A stretch of 64,000 nucleotides of DNA from Nitrososphaerota archaeon (GTDB lineage: Archaea; Thermoproteota; Nitrososphaeria; Nitrososphaerales; Nitrosopumilaceae): contig JAGWHF010000005.1 of NCBI GenBank assembly GCA_028866895.1, positions 110,807 to 174,806 of the forward strand, read 5' to 3'. The translations under genes and the position numbers were made by a program. The notes below the pieces were generated by a model, which saw nothing but the letters and a program-made list of their open reading frames with translations, did no database searches and was not told the origin of the DNA. Shown piece by piece: positions 41,327 through 51,459 of the stretch (its first letter is position 1; the number at the start of each line of letters is the position of its first letter).

Positions 41327-42526
41327 TTGACTAGGAGACTGTTGTTTTCCGCAGTGATAACAGGTTTACTAATCTTAGGAACAGTCTCGCCGATTTTCGC
41401 AACGGTTAATTTTGATGCGACTCTGCCGATGTCCGGCAATCCAATAAATCCCACTTATGATTTCATAAAGAGTTTCTACATCAACTATCCGCAGGGAAGC
41501 AAGCTCCAGTCCATCCTGCAAACCAAGAATTTCACGGTTGCCTTTACGGCAAATGCAACTTCCGATCCGGCGGTAAAGACATTCATGCAGCAAATCAACA
41601 CCGACATCGTAACAAACGAACGCAGTCCGGCAGTCTTCAGCGACATGACCGTCAACTACCAGATGACGGTTACAGGATACCCGGATCATGCATCCTTTGA
41701 CTACAAGATTGTGCTCACCCCCACCGTGACAAACTACGTACTTAACAAGGCGGCAGGGGACATACCCCAGACATTCGACGCTTCTTGGATGGCATTTAAC
41801 GCCAATACACCAGTCACCATCACTACAAGCCAGTACGGGCCAATTGAGATCAACTATCCGATAGACGTAATACAAAGCCAGATGCCGGATTTGTACAACC
41901 AGTTGAAGGGTACTACGGCCCTATCTGTCTTCCAGCAGCCAAACCTCATGGATGCACGCGGCCTGTTCAGCGACCAGCCAGTAAACAAGTGGGACAGCCT
42001 ATTTGACCCAGCATATACACTCACTGAAACAGCAGGGTTCGGATACACTGGCCAGAAGATCGCCGTCACCACCTTCTCGTCAGGACTTAGTAACGCATTC
42101 TCAGGAGCACTGAAGGTAAACAATGTTGACGAAGACTTTACAGGCACCGACGGTGTCAAATACCACATCTCCACAAAAGAACAGGCAAACGCAGGCACCG
42201 TAAATGTCGAAGGCCATGCAAATGCAAACCAAGTACAAGGAGGATGGACTTTTGTGACAAGCGCGCAGGCCTCAGCCACCACAGGGACTGCGACTGCAGG
42301 CGGAACATCCACCATGACAGTCTACGCAATGGCAGGTGGTGCGGCAGTCATTGCTGCATTCATATTCATATGGAGTAACAAGAAGATGAAGCAAGTGGTA
42401 CATGAAATCGATACCGGCCCCATAGAGTATGAGACCAGAAAGCACTGGGCAGACAAGTTCGACGGGGAGCCAACCAGTGAGGCGCCTGCTGGCCCGGACG
42501 ACAAGTCAAAAAGGTCTGCAATCTAA
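41327..42526 (+). CDS. Exported protein with C-terminal membrane anchor, function unknown
   Basis: A 399-residue protein: signal peptide (LLFSAVITGLLILGTVSPIFA), about 300 residues of Thr/Asn-rich beta-type extracellular sequence, a membrane helix (TVYAMAGGAAVIAAFIFIWS) and a charged cytoplasmic tail. TTG 41327 is supported by a TATA-like box (AGATTTATTA, about 41293-41301) 28 bases upstream. It shows no known domain. The composition suggests a surface-layer or surface-associated protein. Confidence 0.75.
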   Translation: MTRRLLFSAVITGLLILGTVSPIFATVNFDATLPMSGNPINPTYDFIKSFYINYPQGSKLQSILQTKNFTVAFTANATSDPAVKTFMQQINTDIVTNERSPAVFSDMTVNYQMTVTGYPDHASFDYKIVLTPTVTNYVLNKAAGDIPQTFDASWMAFNANTPVTITTSQYGPIEINYPIDVIQSQMPDLYNQLKGTTALSVFQQPNLMDARGLFSDQPVNKWDSLFDPAYTLTETAGFGYTGQKIAVTTFSSGLSNAFSGALKVNNVDEDFTGTDGVKYHISTKEQANAGTVNVEGHANANQVQGGWTFVTSAQASATTGTATAGGTSTMTVYAMAGGAAVIAAFIFIWSNKKMKQVVHEIDTGPIEYETRKHWADKFDGEPTSEAPAGPDDKSKRSAI

Positions 42527-42924
42527 ACTTACAGGCATAGTGCGTGCCAGCCGTAACCCTCCTTCTGTTTTACGAGATTCCGCTATGCGGCCTACCTAAA
42601 CAAAGTGCAGCGCTTAGTTTGATTTGGCCTTTCTCCACGTGGTACAGATCTTTCATTCTCCGCTGGGAATCTCAGGCATTGCCATCACGGTGCCCCAGCT
42701 TTGATGGTTTTCTGTTCTGATTCCAGTCATCTCTGACTACCTGTCGCCAGGTCACGTTTGCTGCATGGAGGGAGGAGTTTCCTCTGCCGTGGCAGTGCCT
42801 CGTTCGCTGGCTCGCACTAACCACAACAGGAAAGCCTGCACATTTTAGGGTACTGGCAGTACAACCGGGCGAAGCGCTGCCAAGATAACGAGGAATTCAA
42901 GCATTCATTCCTTTGAAGGCCGTC
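42527..42924. other. 398-base gap without a supported gene
   Basis: No frame carries a convincing protein. Stop codons are frequent in all frames, and the base composition is more GC-balanced than the promoter regions. A short minus-strand run reading WLVRASERGTATAEETPP might be the tail of a decayed transposon protein, but the similarity is too slight to call. The adjacent genes converge here. Confidence 0.5.
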
Positions 42925-45255
42925 TCACATTTTAGGTTCAAAATAGTCCTCGTGTGGTCTTGGGCGCTTTCTCGATTTTATTACCCCGTATGCCATGCGA
43001 TACATCCTGTATATCATTGGATTTTCCTTTATTCGCGGCGCTATGGCGTTCCAGAAATACCTTGCACGTATGTTTGAGAATCTCGAATCCCTCACCACAA
43101 AGACGCTGTACTTTGATTTTTCCACAATGGCCATTGTTTTCGGACTGAATGCCTGCTCGGGCTGGTTTCCAGCTCCCACAATTACCACTTCCGGTTCCTG
43201 GTTCAGATTGTAGAGAAGATCCCTTGTCACATCGGTGCTTGTAGGGTAGATCCTCTCGACAGGCACCTTCTTTAGGTCAAGGTCAAACATCTTCTCATTT
43301 ATGCGAGCAAGAATATCCCGTTCCTCTTCGGGAGACTCCACCACACCGCGCACGATGCGTATCCTGCTTTTTATCGACTTTGAGAAGGAATCTGCAATCT
43401 CCAGCCCAAGGTCGGAATGCCTCCCCTTGTCATATGCCACAACTATGCGGGAAATCTCGCTGTCAAACTCCTTCCTGATGTTCACCCCCACGATATCGCA
43501 GGTCGTAAGGGAGAGGAGCTTCCTGTTGTTTTTCAGGTCGTAAAAGTCCATCACAAGCAGGTTGACGCCCTGCTCCTCGGCGGTGGCAAGGATTGCCTCG
43601 GTAGTATCATGGGAAAGCCTCACAAGGTAGCGATAGTCCGAAAAACCAGGCCTTGCCCTCAGATCGTCAAATGACTTCATCACCGGCTCGGCAAACCCGT
43701 GTGCCATAGACAGAGGAATCTGTATTGGTATGGTAGCTACGTTTAGCAGTGAGATCTCGCCGTCCTTTGAATCCGCAATCGATCTTGCGATTGTAACAAG
43801 CTTTTCAATTGTCTTCTTGTTGAAGACGACCATTATGCGGTAATCCTTCCTCTGTTGTGGGCCTATGCTTGCCACCAGCGGGGCGTAGTGCTCTATCTCC
43901 TTCTTTACTATATACAATTTGTAGATGGAGAATCCTATCAGAATCCAGATGATTGCGATGACCCAGCTCAGCGGATTATAGATCAGGAGAAAGATTGCCA
44001 GCCCCGCCTTTGCAAATATACCTATAAGCGGCATTAGCGGGAAGACCGGGATTTTAAACCCGTACTCGAGTTTGTGTCCGTACAGTCGCCGTATGTTTAT
44101 TCCCGCCCAGTTGACCTGGGTAAAAAGGAAGAGAAACATCACTCCGGCCACAAGTGCAATTTGCTCCAGGGGAAGCCATGTTGCCATTATCAGCATGATG
44201 AATCCTGATGCTATTATTGCAAAATGCGGGGTATGGAATTTGGGGTGGACGGAGCTGAAGATGTAAGGAAGATTGTACTGCCGCCCCATGGCAAAAGAAA
44301 CCCTGCTAGATGAGAATGTTGTCGCGCTCAGCGCCGCGATGCTTGAGACAACCCCCCCGATGAAGACAAGAATTGTCCCATAAGGCAGGAAGTATTGCGC
44401 TGCCTTTCCAATCCCGAGGTCCTGGTACCCTCCAATGTATTTCCAGACCTCCCCGCCGACAACGGCTGGCTTGAGCCCACCGATAAAGACAAAGGTGAAG
44501 ACGATGTAAAGCGCCGTAACCGCGCCAAGTGCTATGAAGATTGCCTTTGGGATGTTCTTCTTTGGATTCTTTACCTCCTCCCCCGCCTGTACAATTATCT
44601 CGTACCCCTCAAACGCGATATACGTGATTCCCATTGCCAGGATGAAGCCTGTCATCCCCTTTGGCACGAAATTATGAAAGTTTGCAACCCAGTTAGGATT
44701 GACAAAGGCCAGCGCGAAGAGTCCCGACGCTATCAGTACAACTATTATTGCAAGCTGCGCAATCGTGAGGCCGTTTCCCACCCGCCCAGTGAGCGATACA
44801 CCCCGATAGTTCACGTATGTGAAGACCACTATCGAAATCATGGCAATTATCTTCCCCAGCGGGATGCCACCGTACTCTTCTGCAAAACCCAAGCTCGTAA
44901 GAAGGCTTCCACAAAAGTCGCCTATGGAAACGGCATACAGGCTTCCTGCAATCATGTGGGCAAACCATGCAATCCATCCGCTGATGAATGCGTTGGGCCG
45001 TGGAAGACCTTCCTTGACCCACCTGTAGCCACCTCCTGCCTCAGGGAATGCAGACCCAAGCTCGGCATATGTCAGTGCGGTAAAAAGGCTGACAATCCCG
45101 CTGATTGCAAATACAATGACAAGAGACGGTCCGGACTCGTTCATTGCAGGTCCCACCAGGTTGAAGATGGCCCCGCCTATCATTGCGGCGATACCTATCA
45201 TGGTTATGTCAAGAAGGGACAGGGTGCGGACAAGCCCGGAGTGTTCAGTTGTCAT
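42925..45255 (-). CDS. APC-type amino-acid permease with two C-terminal USP-like domains
   Basis: A 776-residue protein. Residues about 10-460 form an APC-superfamily transporter with roughly twelve helices (IGIAAMIGGAIFNLVGPA, GGGYRWVKEGLPRPNAF, AFEGYEIIVQAGEEVKNPKKNIPKA). The remaining 310 residues are soluble and contain two universal-stress-protein-like alpha/beta segments (about 485-600 and 610-720, for example VVIVGAGNQPEQAF). Such fusions suggest regulation of transport by a bound nucleotide, which is inference. The substrate is unknown. It starts at ATG 45255. Confidence 0.88.
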   Translation of the reverse strand: MTTEHSGLVRTLSLLDITMIGIAAMIGGAIFNLVGPAMNESGPSLVIVFAISGIVSLFTALTYAELGSAFPEAGGGYRWVKEGLPRPNAFISGWIAWFAHMIAGSLYAVSIGDFCGSLLTSLGFAEEYGGIPLGKIIAMISIVVFTYVNYRGVSLTGRVGNGLTIAQLAIIVVLIASGLFALAFVNPNWVANFHNFVPKGMTGFILAMGITYIAFEGYEIIVQAGEEVKNPKKNIPKAIFIALGAVTALYIVFTFVFIGGLKPAVVGGEVWKYIGGYQDLGIGKAAQYFLPYGTILVFIGGVVSSIAALSATTFSSSRVSFAMGRQYNLPYIFSSVHPKFHTPHFAIIASGFIMLIMATWLPLEQIALVAGVMFLFLFTQVNWAGINIRRLYGHKLEYGFKIPVFPLMPLIGIFAKAGLAIFLLIYNPLSWVIAIIWILIGFSIYKLYIVKKEIEHYAPLVASIGPQQRKDYRIMVVFNKKTIEKLVTIARSIADSKDGEISLLNVATIPIQIPLSMAHGFAEPVMKSFDDLRARPGFSDYRYLVRLSHDTTEAILATAEEQGVNLLVMDFYDLKNNRKLLSLTTCDIVGVNIRKEFDSEISRIVVAYDKGRHSDLGLEIADSFSKSIKSRIRIVRGVVESPEEERDILARINEKMFDLDLKKVPVERIYPTSTDVTRDLLYNLNQEPEVVIVGAGNQPEQAFSPKTMAIVEKSKYSVFVVRDSRFSNIRARYFWNAIAPRIKENPMIYRMYRMAYGVIKSRKRPRPHEDYFEPKM

Positions 45256-45369
45256 ATTGACCTACCCGAGTGGGAAAAATGCAGGCATAAATCTCTACCC
45301 GTTAAAAACAGCCACGGATGTTGAGCCGGTACACGTTTTTTTGCCTCTCAAAAATCGTCCTCCGTAGAT

Positions 45370-45879
45370 CTATTGCACTGCGGATCGCACGATTCCATAC
45401 TCTTCAGCTGTTTTCGATACGTCTTTCTCGGTTGTTGCCGATGAGTAATCCCGTAGGAGATCCCCGTTAAGATCGAAAAAGGTGTGACCCCACTTGAACT
45501 TGTCCAGTATGGCGTGCGCCTGGCCGTCAAGCCCCATTATGAACAACGCTCCTGCAATCGATTCGGCCGTCGTCAGCTTGCCTATCTTGGAAAAATTTAC
45601 CGGGTTGCCCGCAAGCAGGGGGGGAAGCCTTCTCGGAAGGCCAGCAAATCCCCTGCCAAAGGCCCTAGATGCAAGCTCCCAAGAGCAATCTATGGCTGCA
45701 ACAGCACGGACCGAGCCTGCATCATCCCTGAGCAGGGTCCTCTCAGCAAACGGATCAAGGACTAGCGTGTCCTGCCCCGTCCTTTTTGCACGTTTGGCAA
45801 GTCCGAATTTTACCAGCTTGGCGGCAGTGCACTTTGACGGGTCGTCCTGTTTGAGCATGAGTACCTCGATTTCCATCAA
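45370..45879 (-). CDS. tsr3: Tsr3-type rRNA aminocarboxypropyltransferase
   Basis: A 169-residue protein of the Tsr3 (DUF367) family, which transfers the aminocarboxypropyl group of S-adenosylmethionine to a small-subunit rRNA nucleotide. Family landmarks are DDPSKCTAAKLVKFGLA, LDPFAERTL, DCSWE and the RRLPPLLAGNPVNF segment. Length and motif order are typical of archaeal members. It starts at ATG 45879, with a second ATG one codon later. Confidence 0.9.
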   Translation of the reverse strand: MMEIEVLMLKQDDPSKCTAAKLVKFGLAKRAKRTGQDTLVLDPFAERTLLRDDAGSVRAVAAIDCSWELASRAFGRGFAGLPRRLPPLLAGNPVNFSKIGKLTTAESIAGALFIMGLDGQAHAILDKFKWGHTFFDLNGDLLRDYSSATTEKDVSKTAEEYGIVRSAVQ

Positions 45880-45934
45880 GACAGTGAAGGCATGGCTGAA
45901 TAAATTGCATGCTGTTCAACCCAGTATTTGCCGC

Positions 45935-48900
45935 TTATCTTGAATCGTAGGTGACATCGTAGTAGAATCTCGATATCTGGCCTGTCTTGAGTACGTTTAC
46001 CTGCCACTGTCCTGCTGAGAAAGGCACGCCCACCTCTGCAGGAATGATGCTGAATTGTTGTACACGTTGGTCCGGGCCCGAGTATCCCACTAGCAGGGTT
46101 TCATTCCCTATCTTTACCGCCCTATAGATCGGGCTTGCCTGAAGTGTTGATTGTGAGATCTCACAGGCCTGTGCCGGTCCTATTACGCATGTTCCGTCAG
46201 GGGAGGTCACCTTCAGGTTGACCGCATTCTCATCCCCCGGATTTACGCGCAGTAGGCCGTCAATTTCTTCAGGATAATATGTCGCGTTGCCCTCCGTTTT
46301 ATTTCCGATACTTATTGAGATTACCGAATCAGGTATCATCCCCTGCTTCACCACAAGCTGGGAAGGCGAAGCGGCCTTCTGGATAGGGCCTACGCTTTCA
46401 GGAACAGTCGTCATTGTTGGATACTGCACTGTGGCATTTTGAGGCTGTCCGGAGGATCTTGTAGCATTGAAGGCTGTTGCGTTAACCCCCGACGTGACGT
46501 TTTGAACCGGCAGGTGGCTTACCACCTGATAGTATGCGTTAAAGTTCCCAAACGGGACCTGCGCTACTACGGTATAATTGCCCGTAGGAGATGATTGCGG
46601 GATCTTGTAATTGTAACTAAATGAGCCGTACTGATCAAACGATGCCATCCCGTGCTGGAGAGTCTTTCCGCTCTGCGAAACCACCTGGCCCTCGCTTACC
46701 ACGGTATCGTTTGCAAGCCCAATCGTAAGATAGACATTGTTGACGGAGATGATGTAGCTTGTCCTGCCCGTAATCAGGACGGTCTGACCTGGCAGGTATT
46801 GGTCGTGATCAGTTGTCATCAGGAGGCGAAGCGGCCCGGAACTGATGACATACGGGTTGGTGACCTGGAACGTTGTAGTGTCGGCATAGTTTAGGTACTG
46901 GGCATAAACCTTGTAGGTTCCTGCTGCCCACACCCCCGGCTGAAGGGGCACCGAGAGGTGGAACTGGCCACCCTGATTTAGGGTCGCACCGTACCGGTAC
47001 GCCTCCTGGCCCGTTTGAGTGTAAATCGAGAGCTGGACTTGGCTATTGGAGTTTTGCGAGGCCGTATTTGGCTGCGGTAATACCTGCCCGGAGATGTTGA
47101 CGACGTCGCTGTTGGAATACGTCGTCTTGTCAGTCTCTACTGTAAAAGGAGTTATCGCGGTCTGATTCTGCGGGTTCGGGGACACCTGGAAATACAGACG
47201 GGAACTGCCGTAATCGGAGCTTATGCCAATCATGTAGATCCCGTACAGATCAGTCTTCGAGGTTGCGTTAAATGATGCGGCCCTATTCGTAGTGAATGTG
47301 GAGACCGTGTTAAAGGAGGCCCGGCTTGGCACTGTCCAGTTCCAATTGAAAAAGCCGTTGTTTACCGACAGCGGTACTGTAACCACGCCCCCATCAGGCT
47401 TTAAGAGGTTGAGCGTGAATGCCGACGTACCCGTGGTACTTGCTATCTTTCCCGTAAGGTGGACCGTATCCCCAACCCCGTAGACCTGCTTGTCAAGTGA
47501 TGCGGCTATAGCTCCCTGGCTTCCGGTTTCCAGCGGATTGTATACCGAAAATGTGGTCGATGCCTGTAGGTTCCCATACGACGCCTTCAGGGTGTAGGTT
47601 CCCGACGTGAACATGCCAGGCGTGAGCGATTGTTTTATCAGGTAGTTTCCGCTGCTGTCAGGATAGGCGGAAAATGACAGCGGTGTTGACTGGCTTATCG
47701 CGGCACCGCTCAGAAACGAGGTCTGCGAATACAGCTGACCTCCTGTAGAATTGTAGACTGCGATCTGAACCTGGACGCCCTGGATTATCATGCTTGCCTG
47801 AACTTGGCCGGAAATCACTATTGGATCACCGTAGGCATAGGATGTCTTGTCGGTGTAGAGCATGAGCGGCCCTCCCTGTTTCGCAGGCTGGTAGGTATTT
47901 GGATTCTGGACCACGGCAAAATCAGCCTCGGATTTTTCCGAGCTTGTGGATATTATAGCTCTGTAGTTCCCAAGCCTGACGGGATCATTTGGGATTGTAA
48001 AGTTGTAGCTGAAGGTGTTGTCGGGCTGCACGTTGACAAACGTCTTTATGTCAAGCGTCTGCGGCATTATTCCCTGGACCATAGAGGCGGCCGACGACTG
48101 GACGATTTCAAGCGTCGGAGACAGGCCCGAGTTCTGCAGGCCGGCAAGTTGGGTGCTGCCGCTAATGTGTACCGTATCTCCAAGACCGTATGCTGGCTTG
48201 TCGGTATTGATCAAAAGAGGTGCGCTTTGGACCTGCTGCTGAACTACCTTGAAGGTCAGGGTCGATTTTGCGGTCCCATATGTTGCAATGATTGAATAAG
48301 TACCGTATGCAGGAGTTATGTTATTTATCATGATTCCTGACGCGCTGGAATGTTCCTGGAAGGGGCTGTATGTTGAAAAGTGCCCGCTAGTGTCAGGGTA
48401 AAGATTTCCCTGGTAAATCAGGTTCTCGCTTGGATCGTAGACCTTGTAGACTAGCGGCGTCAAAGGAATTACCTGGGAGACGCTGCCCGAAAGTGTGATT
48501 GGCTGCAATGGTATGTAGCTTGGCTGGTCAGTCGAGATTGAGATTGTCACCGGAGCAGACTGCGGCGGAGGCACAAATTGAGTAGTGCCAAGGGCAAAAG
48601 TAGCTGTTGCGCCTACTGTACCATAGGATGCAGTTATGGTGTAATTCCCCTCAGAAAAGCCCGTAACCTGGCTTGTCGTCATGGTTGTGCTAAACCCCAT
48701 GTTGTTGCCAGGGTACAGCGTGAATTTTTTTTGAAAGTTGTTTGGCCCCGTTACCGCGAGGTTGACAGGCAGCGGATAGCCAAGAGTGGGGTCCGTCAGA
48801 AGACTTGACACCTTGCCGCTGATTGCAACCGTATCGCCAAGAACATAGGATGGCTTGTCGGTATTGACAGTCATGGTATTTACGGCAGATGAAACGGAGG

Positions 48901-49420
48901 CGCTAGGTTGCCCGTTTGATGATCCCGGAGTGGCCGTCTTGTAAACCCAGTCACTTGATGAGCCCGTGTCAAGGCCGTCATACATCCTTTGCCAGGATCC
49001 ACCTCCTCCCTGAAGGTCAGTAAGCGGCGGGGTTTGGTCAATTACTGTTCCGGTGGAATTCTTCAGTTGTATTACCGCCCCTGCATGCGGAAACCACATG
49101 GGGCCGTCGGTGAGGACCAAGAACTGCTTGCTTTGCATGACGCTGCCGGAAGGCAGCGTGTAGACCATCCTGAGACCCGTAGTGGCAGACACCGTCCAGC
49201 CGGAAACATCCACGGCAGCCCCGCCAGGGTTGTAGAGTTCAACCCAGTCAATCGGATAAAGGGTATCGTCACCCACGGGGTTGATGTCGGCCTCATTTAT
49301 CACCACGTGGGTTGCCGCCTGGTACGACTGACCCAAAACAAAATTACCGTGTCCAATCATAATTAAGAGGAAAGCGATTGCTATAGCGCAGTATGGCAGG
49401 TATCTCATCTGGACTATCAT
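45935..49420 (-). CDS. Large exported protein with lamin-tail domain and seven Ig-like repeats
   Basis: A 1161-residue surface protein. After a signal peptide (about 1-30) comes a lamin-tail domain (about 37-165, HVVINEADINP and DWVELYNPGG). Seven repeats of about 110-120 residues follow, each opening with a variant of TDKPSYxxGDTVxISG (MTVNTDKPSYVLGDTVAISG, LLINTDKPAYGLGDTVHISG and others). They resemble the MG2/Ig-like beta-sandwich modules of cell-surface proteins. A distinct C-terminal domain has two cysteines (GTCVIGPAQACE). No C-terminal anchor is visible, so it may bind the surface through partners. Confidence 0.82.
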   Translation of the reverse strand: MIVQMRYLPYCAIAIAFLLIMIGHGNFVLGQSYQAATHVVINEADINPVGDDTLYPIDWVELYNPGGAAVDVSGWTVSATTGLRMVYTLPSGSVMQSKQFLVLTDGPMWFPHAGAVIQLKNSTGTVIDQTPPLTDLQGGGGSWQRMYDGLDTGSSSDWVYKTATPGSSNGQPSASVSSAVNTMTVNTDKPSYVLGDTVAISGKVSSLLTDPTLGYPLPVNLAVTGPNNFQKKFTLYPGNNMGFSTTMTTSQVTGFSEGNYTITASYGTVGATATFALGTTQFVPPPQSAPVTISISTDQPSYIPLQPITLSGSVSQVIPLTPLVYKVYDPSENLIYQGNLYPDTSGHFSTYSPFQEHSSASGIMINNITPAYGTYSIIATYGTAKSTLTFKVVQQQVQSAPLLINTDKPAYGLGDTVHISGSTQLAGLQNSGLSPTLEIVQSSAASMVQGIMPQTLDIKTFVNVQPDNTFSYNFTIPNDPVRLGNYRAIISTSSEKSEADFAVVQNPNTYQPAKQGGPLMLYTDKTSYAYGDPIVISGQVQASMIIQGVQVQIAVYNSTGGQLYSQTSFLSGAAISQSTPLSFSAYPDSSGNYLIKQSLTPGMFTSGTYTLKASYGNLQASTTFSVYNPLETGSQGAIAASLDKQVYGVGDTVHLTGKIASTTGTSAFTLNLLKPDGGVVTVPLSVNNGFFNWNWTVPSRASFNTVSTFTTNRAASFNATSKTDLYGIYMIGISSDYGSSRLYFQVSPNPQNQTAITPFTVETDKTTYSNSDVVNISGQVLPQPNTASQNSNSQVQLSIYTQTGQEAYRYGATLNQGGQFHLSVPLQPGVWAAGTYKVYAQYLNYADTTTFQVTNPYVISSGPLRLLMTTDHDQYLPGQTVLITGRTSYIISVNNVYLTIGLANDTVVSEGQVVSQSGKTLQHGMASFDQYGSFSYNYKIPQSSPTGNYTVVAQVPFGNFNAYYQVVSHLPVQNVTSGVNATAFNATRSSGQPQNATVQYPTMTTVPESVGPIQKAASPSQLVVKQGMIPDSVISISIGNKTEGNATYYPEEIDGLLRVNPGDENAVNLKVTSPDGTCVIGPAQACEISQSTLQASPIYRAVKIGNETLLVGYSGPDQRVQQFSIIPAEVGVPFSAGQWQVNVLKTGQISRFYYDVTYDSR

Positions 49421-49549
49421 TTCATCCCTGAGATTACAATTTTAGGTATTGATTGTGGAAAAGTTGAGCTAGTTGTTAATGCCCAATATTCTTCTAAACC
49501 CATAGCCATCACTAGGCCCAGTTTCGTTATAAGCCGTGCGCATCATTGA

Positions 49550-49807
49550 TCAGCCTTTTTCAGGCCCTGAGGGCAAATCGCATTTTGGACATTTGTTGTT
49601 GTCTATTTTTGAACCGCAGACGGCACAGACTCCCGCCCCTACGATTTTTTGTAGCTGTTTCTTTCTCTTCTTGACGACCACCTTGATTCCCAAGAATACA
49701 GCTACTGCCACAATGACAGAATAGACAGGTGCCAAGAAAGGGAGCAGGCCCACCATAAGAAATACCACTCCCAGGATAAGCAGGATCTCCCTTCTTTCAA
49801 AACCCAA
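49550..49807 (-). CDS. Two-helix membrane protein with zinc ribbon
   Basis: An 85-residue protein: two membrane helices (about 7-27 and 28-46), a very basic linker (KKRKKQLQK) and a C-terminal zinc ribbon (CAVCGSK and CPKC). The layout mirrors the protein at 29029-29337, so it belongs to the same broad class. It starts at TTG 49807. Function unknown. Confidence 0.7.
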   Translation of the reverse strand: MGFERREILLILGVVFLMVGLLPFLAPVYSVIVAVAVFLGIKVVVKKRKKQLQKIVGAGVCAVCGSKIDNNKCPKCDLPSGPEKG

Positions 49808-50390
49808 GACTCTCTAACGACATGAAAATTCAATAAATATCTATGCCATTTCGTTCTGCTAATGCGTGCCACCTAGCATGGGTGTCCGGATCCACATCAT
49901 GTCATCTGACTCGGCAATGCAAATTGCTGTCCCTGTAGAAGCAGGAGGCGATTGCAAGTAGATGGATGTACCAGGTCCCGGAATTCAGGCAGTCCTGAAA
50001 TTCCATGTGATAAGTTATATCAGAATGTTCGAGATAAGGCCATCACCACGCCCTTTGTTGCAAATTTCTGACTTGTAGGGATTTGATTTGTTGTAGATGA
50101 CGTTTTATCTTTCGCCCGCTATGGCATGACCATGCTTTATCCGCGCCCCTACCGGCAGGCAGATTCCAGACAATCATTAGAAGGCGCGGTGCAGGTCAGG
50201 AAAAAAGCACCCCACAAAACCTAGAAGCTATAAATCCCATACGTAGCAATGATATGTACTGATCTTCTGGAGTTAACTCGCATAGGATCTAAAATATCAG
50301 AGCATGAAATAACAGACCGTAGACGATGGAGCGCCCGCATTAGGAAGAAACTGGTGAGTTGAGATTGCCATACAAATTACAAATTAAATC
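49808..50390. other. 583-base gap without a supported gene
   Basis: Only short frames occur. Two of 37-38 codons (from ATG about 49962, and ATG 50249, which follows a TATA-like GCTATAAAT at 50228-50236) have no similarity I can name. The gap contains an imperfect inverted repeat at 49980-50004 and AT-rich promoter-like sequence before the TrmB-type regulator (AAATTAAAT, about 50379-50387). Confidence 0.5.
49980..50004. repeat. Imperfect inverted repeat (hairpin)
   Basis: Arms GGAATTCAGG and CCTGAAATTCC around a four-base loop CAGT pair except for one bulged base. It could be a terminator-like or RNA hairpin; there is no T tract directly after it. Confidence 0.6.
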
Positions 50391-51299
50391 GTGGAGTTGG
50401 CTTGCAAATTCGTACCGTATTGGTGGCGGGCCCGTGTGAAGGATGAGATCATACAACAGGCATTGTTCAATCATGATTCGCATACAGCAAGCAGTTTCAG
50501 GGAGCCGCTAACAAATCTCCAAAAGGAGCTCTCATCTTTCGGATTTGGTCCAAAACTGTCTAAAGTATACATCTACCTTGGAAAATACGGTCCTAAAACT
50601 GCCTTTGAAATAGTCAAGGCGTTGAAGTTGCGCCGGACAGAGGCATACAGTATCCTCAGGACTTTGATGAACAAGGGCGTAGTATATTCCACCATGCAGC
50701 ACCCGATGAGGTTTGCGGCACTGCCGCTTGAAAAGGCAGTGTGGAGCATGGTAAATGCCGAGAAGGAGCGGGTGCGTAGCTTGGAGCAGAATTGTGAGAA
50801 TCTGGTCAGCATGTGGAGGGCCATACCGGATTTTGTGAATAAAAATTCGGCAGAAATGGATGATAGATTTCAAATCCTCCAGGGCGGCAATCAAATCCGC
50901 TCCAAAGTGTGCGAGATAATTGAAAATTCGAAGGATGTTCAAATGCTTGGTCCCGAAAGGGAGGTGATGAACCTTCATCGCGCAGACGCGTTTTCATCCC
51001 TTGAAAAAGGGGCAAGAAATTTCAGATTGCTCACATCCCATGCGAAATTATCCAGCGAGTTTTGCAGGCAGTTCAAGCATGCACAGATCAGAATCACATC
51101 CAACGAGGTGCACAACAACCTGTGTTTTGTGGTGGGGGAGAACGAACTGTTGTTTTTCATCAGGAATGCAAACGACCATCCTTTGAGCGAAGTGGCATTC
51201 TGGAGCGACTCGCTGCCAATGATTTATTCCATGCGGATGCTTTTTGACTTTATCTGGTCGAAATCACAGAACCACCCCATTGCGGCAGCCCGGATTTAG
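50391..51299 (+). CDS. TrmB-family transcriptional regulator
   Basis: A protein of up to 302 residues with an N-terminal winged helix (about 48-115; LSKVYIYLGKYGPKTAFEIV, then RRTEAYSILRTLMNKGVV) and a C-terminal sensor-like domain (about 150-290), as in TrmB regulators of sugar genes. The TATA-like box is only about 8 bases before GTG 50391, so translation more likely begins at a downstream codon such as GTG 50436. It stands next to the surface-polysaccharide region and is oriented towards the hydrolase gene; control of that region is inference. Confidence 0.78.
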   Translation: MELACKFVPYWWRARVKDEIIQQALFNHDSHTASSFREPLTNLQKELSSFGFGPKLSKVYIYLGKYGPKTAFEIVKALKLRRTEAYSILRTLMNKGVVYSTMQHPMRFAALPLEKAVWSMVNAEKERVRSLEQNCENLVSMWRAIPDFVNKNSAEMDDRFQILQGGNQIRSKVCEIIENSKDVQMLGPEREVMNLHRADAFSSLEKGARNFRLLTSHAKLSSEFCRQFKHAQIRITSNEVHNNLCFVVGENELLFFIRNANDHPLSEVAFWSDSLPMIYSMRMLFDFIWSKSQNHPIAAARI

Positions 51300-51459
51300 A
51301 CTACACATGGCACATTGTGAAACCCGAGGGGTTATTCCGCATTCATGCAGCAGCAGATGCAGATAATCAGAGCAGATATCAGAGATCGTACCCAATAGGC
51401 GGTTTCGAATCAGGTATTCTTGAAAAATAAAAAAAGGGATGGTGCGGATTACAGCAGTC

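Noticed and set aside
42527..42924. Decayed transposon tail
   Set aside because: A short stretch faintly like a TnpB C-terminus, but with no zinc-finger motif or element ends; too weak to annotate.
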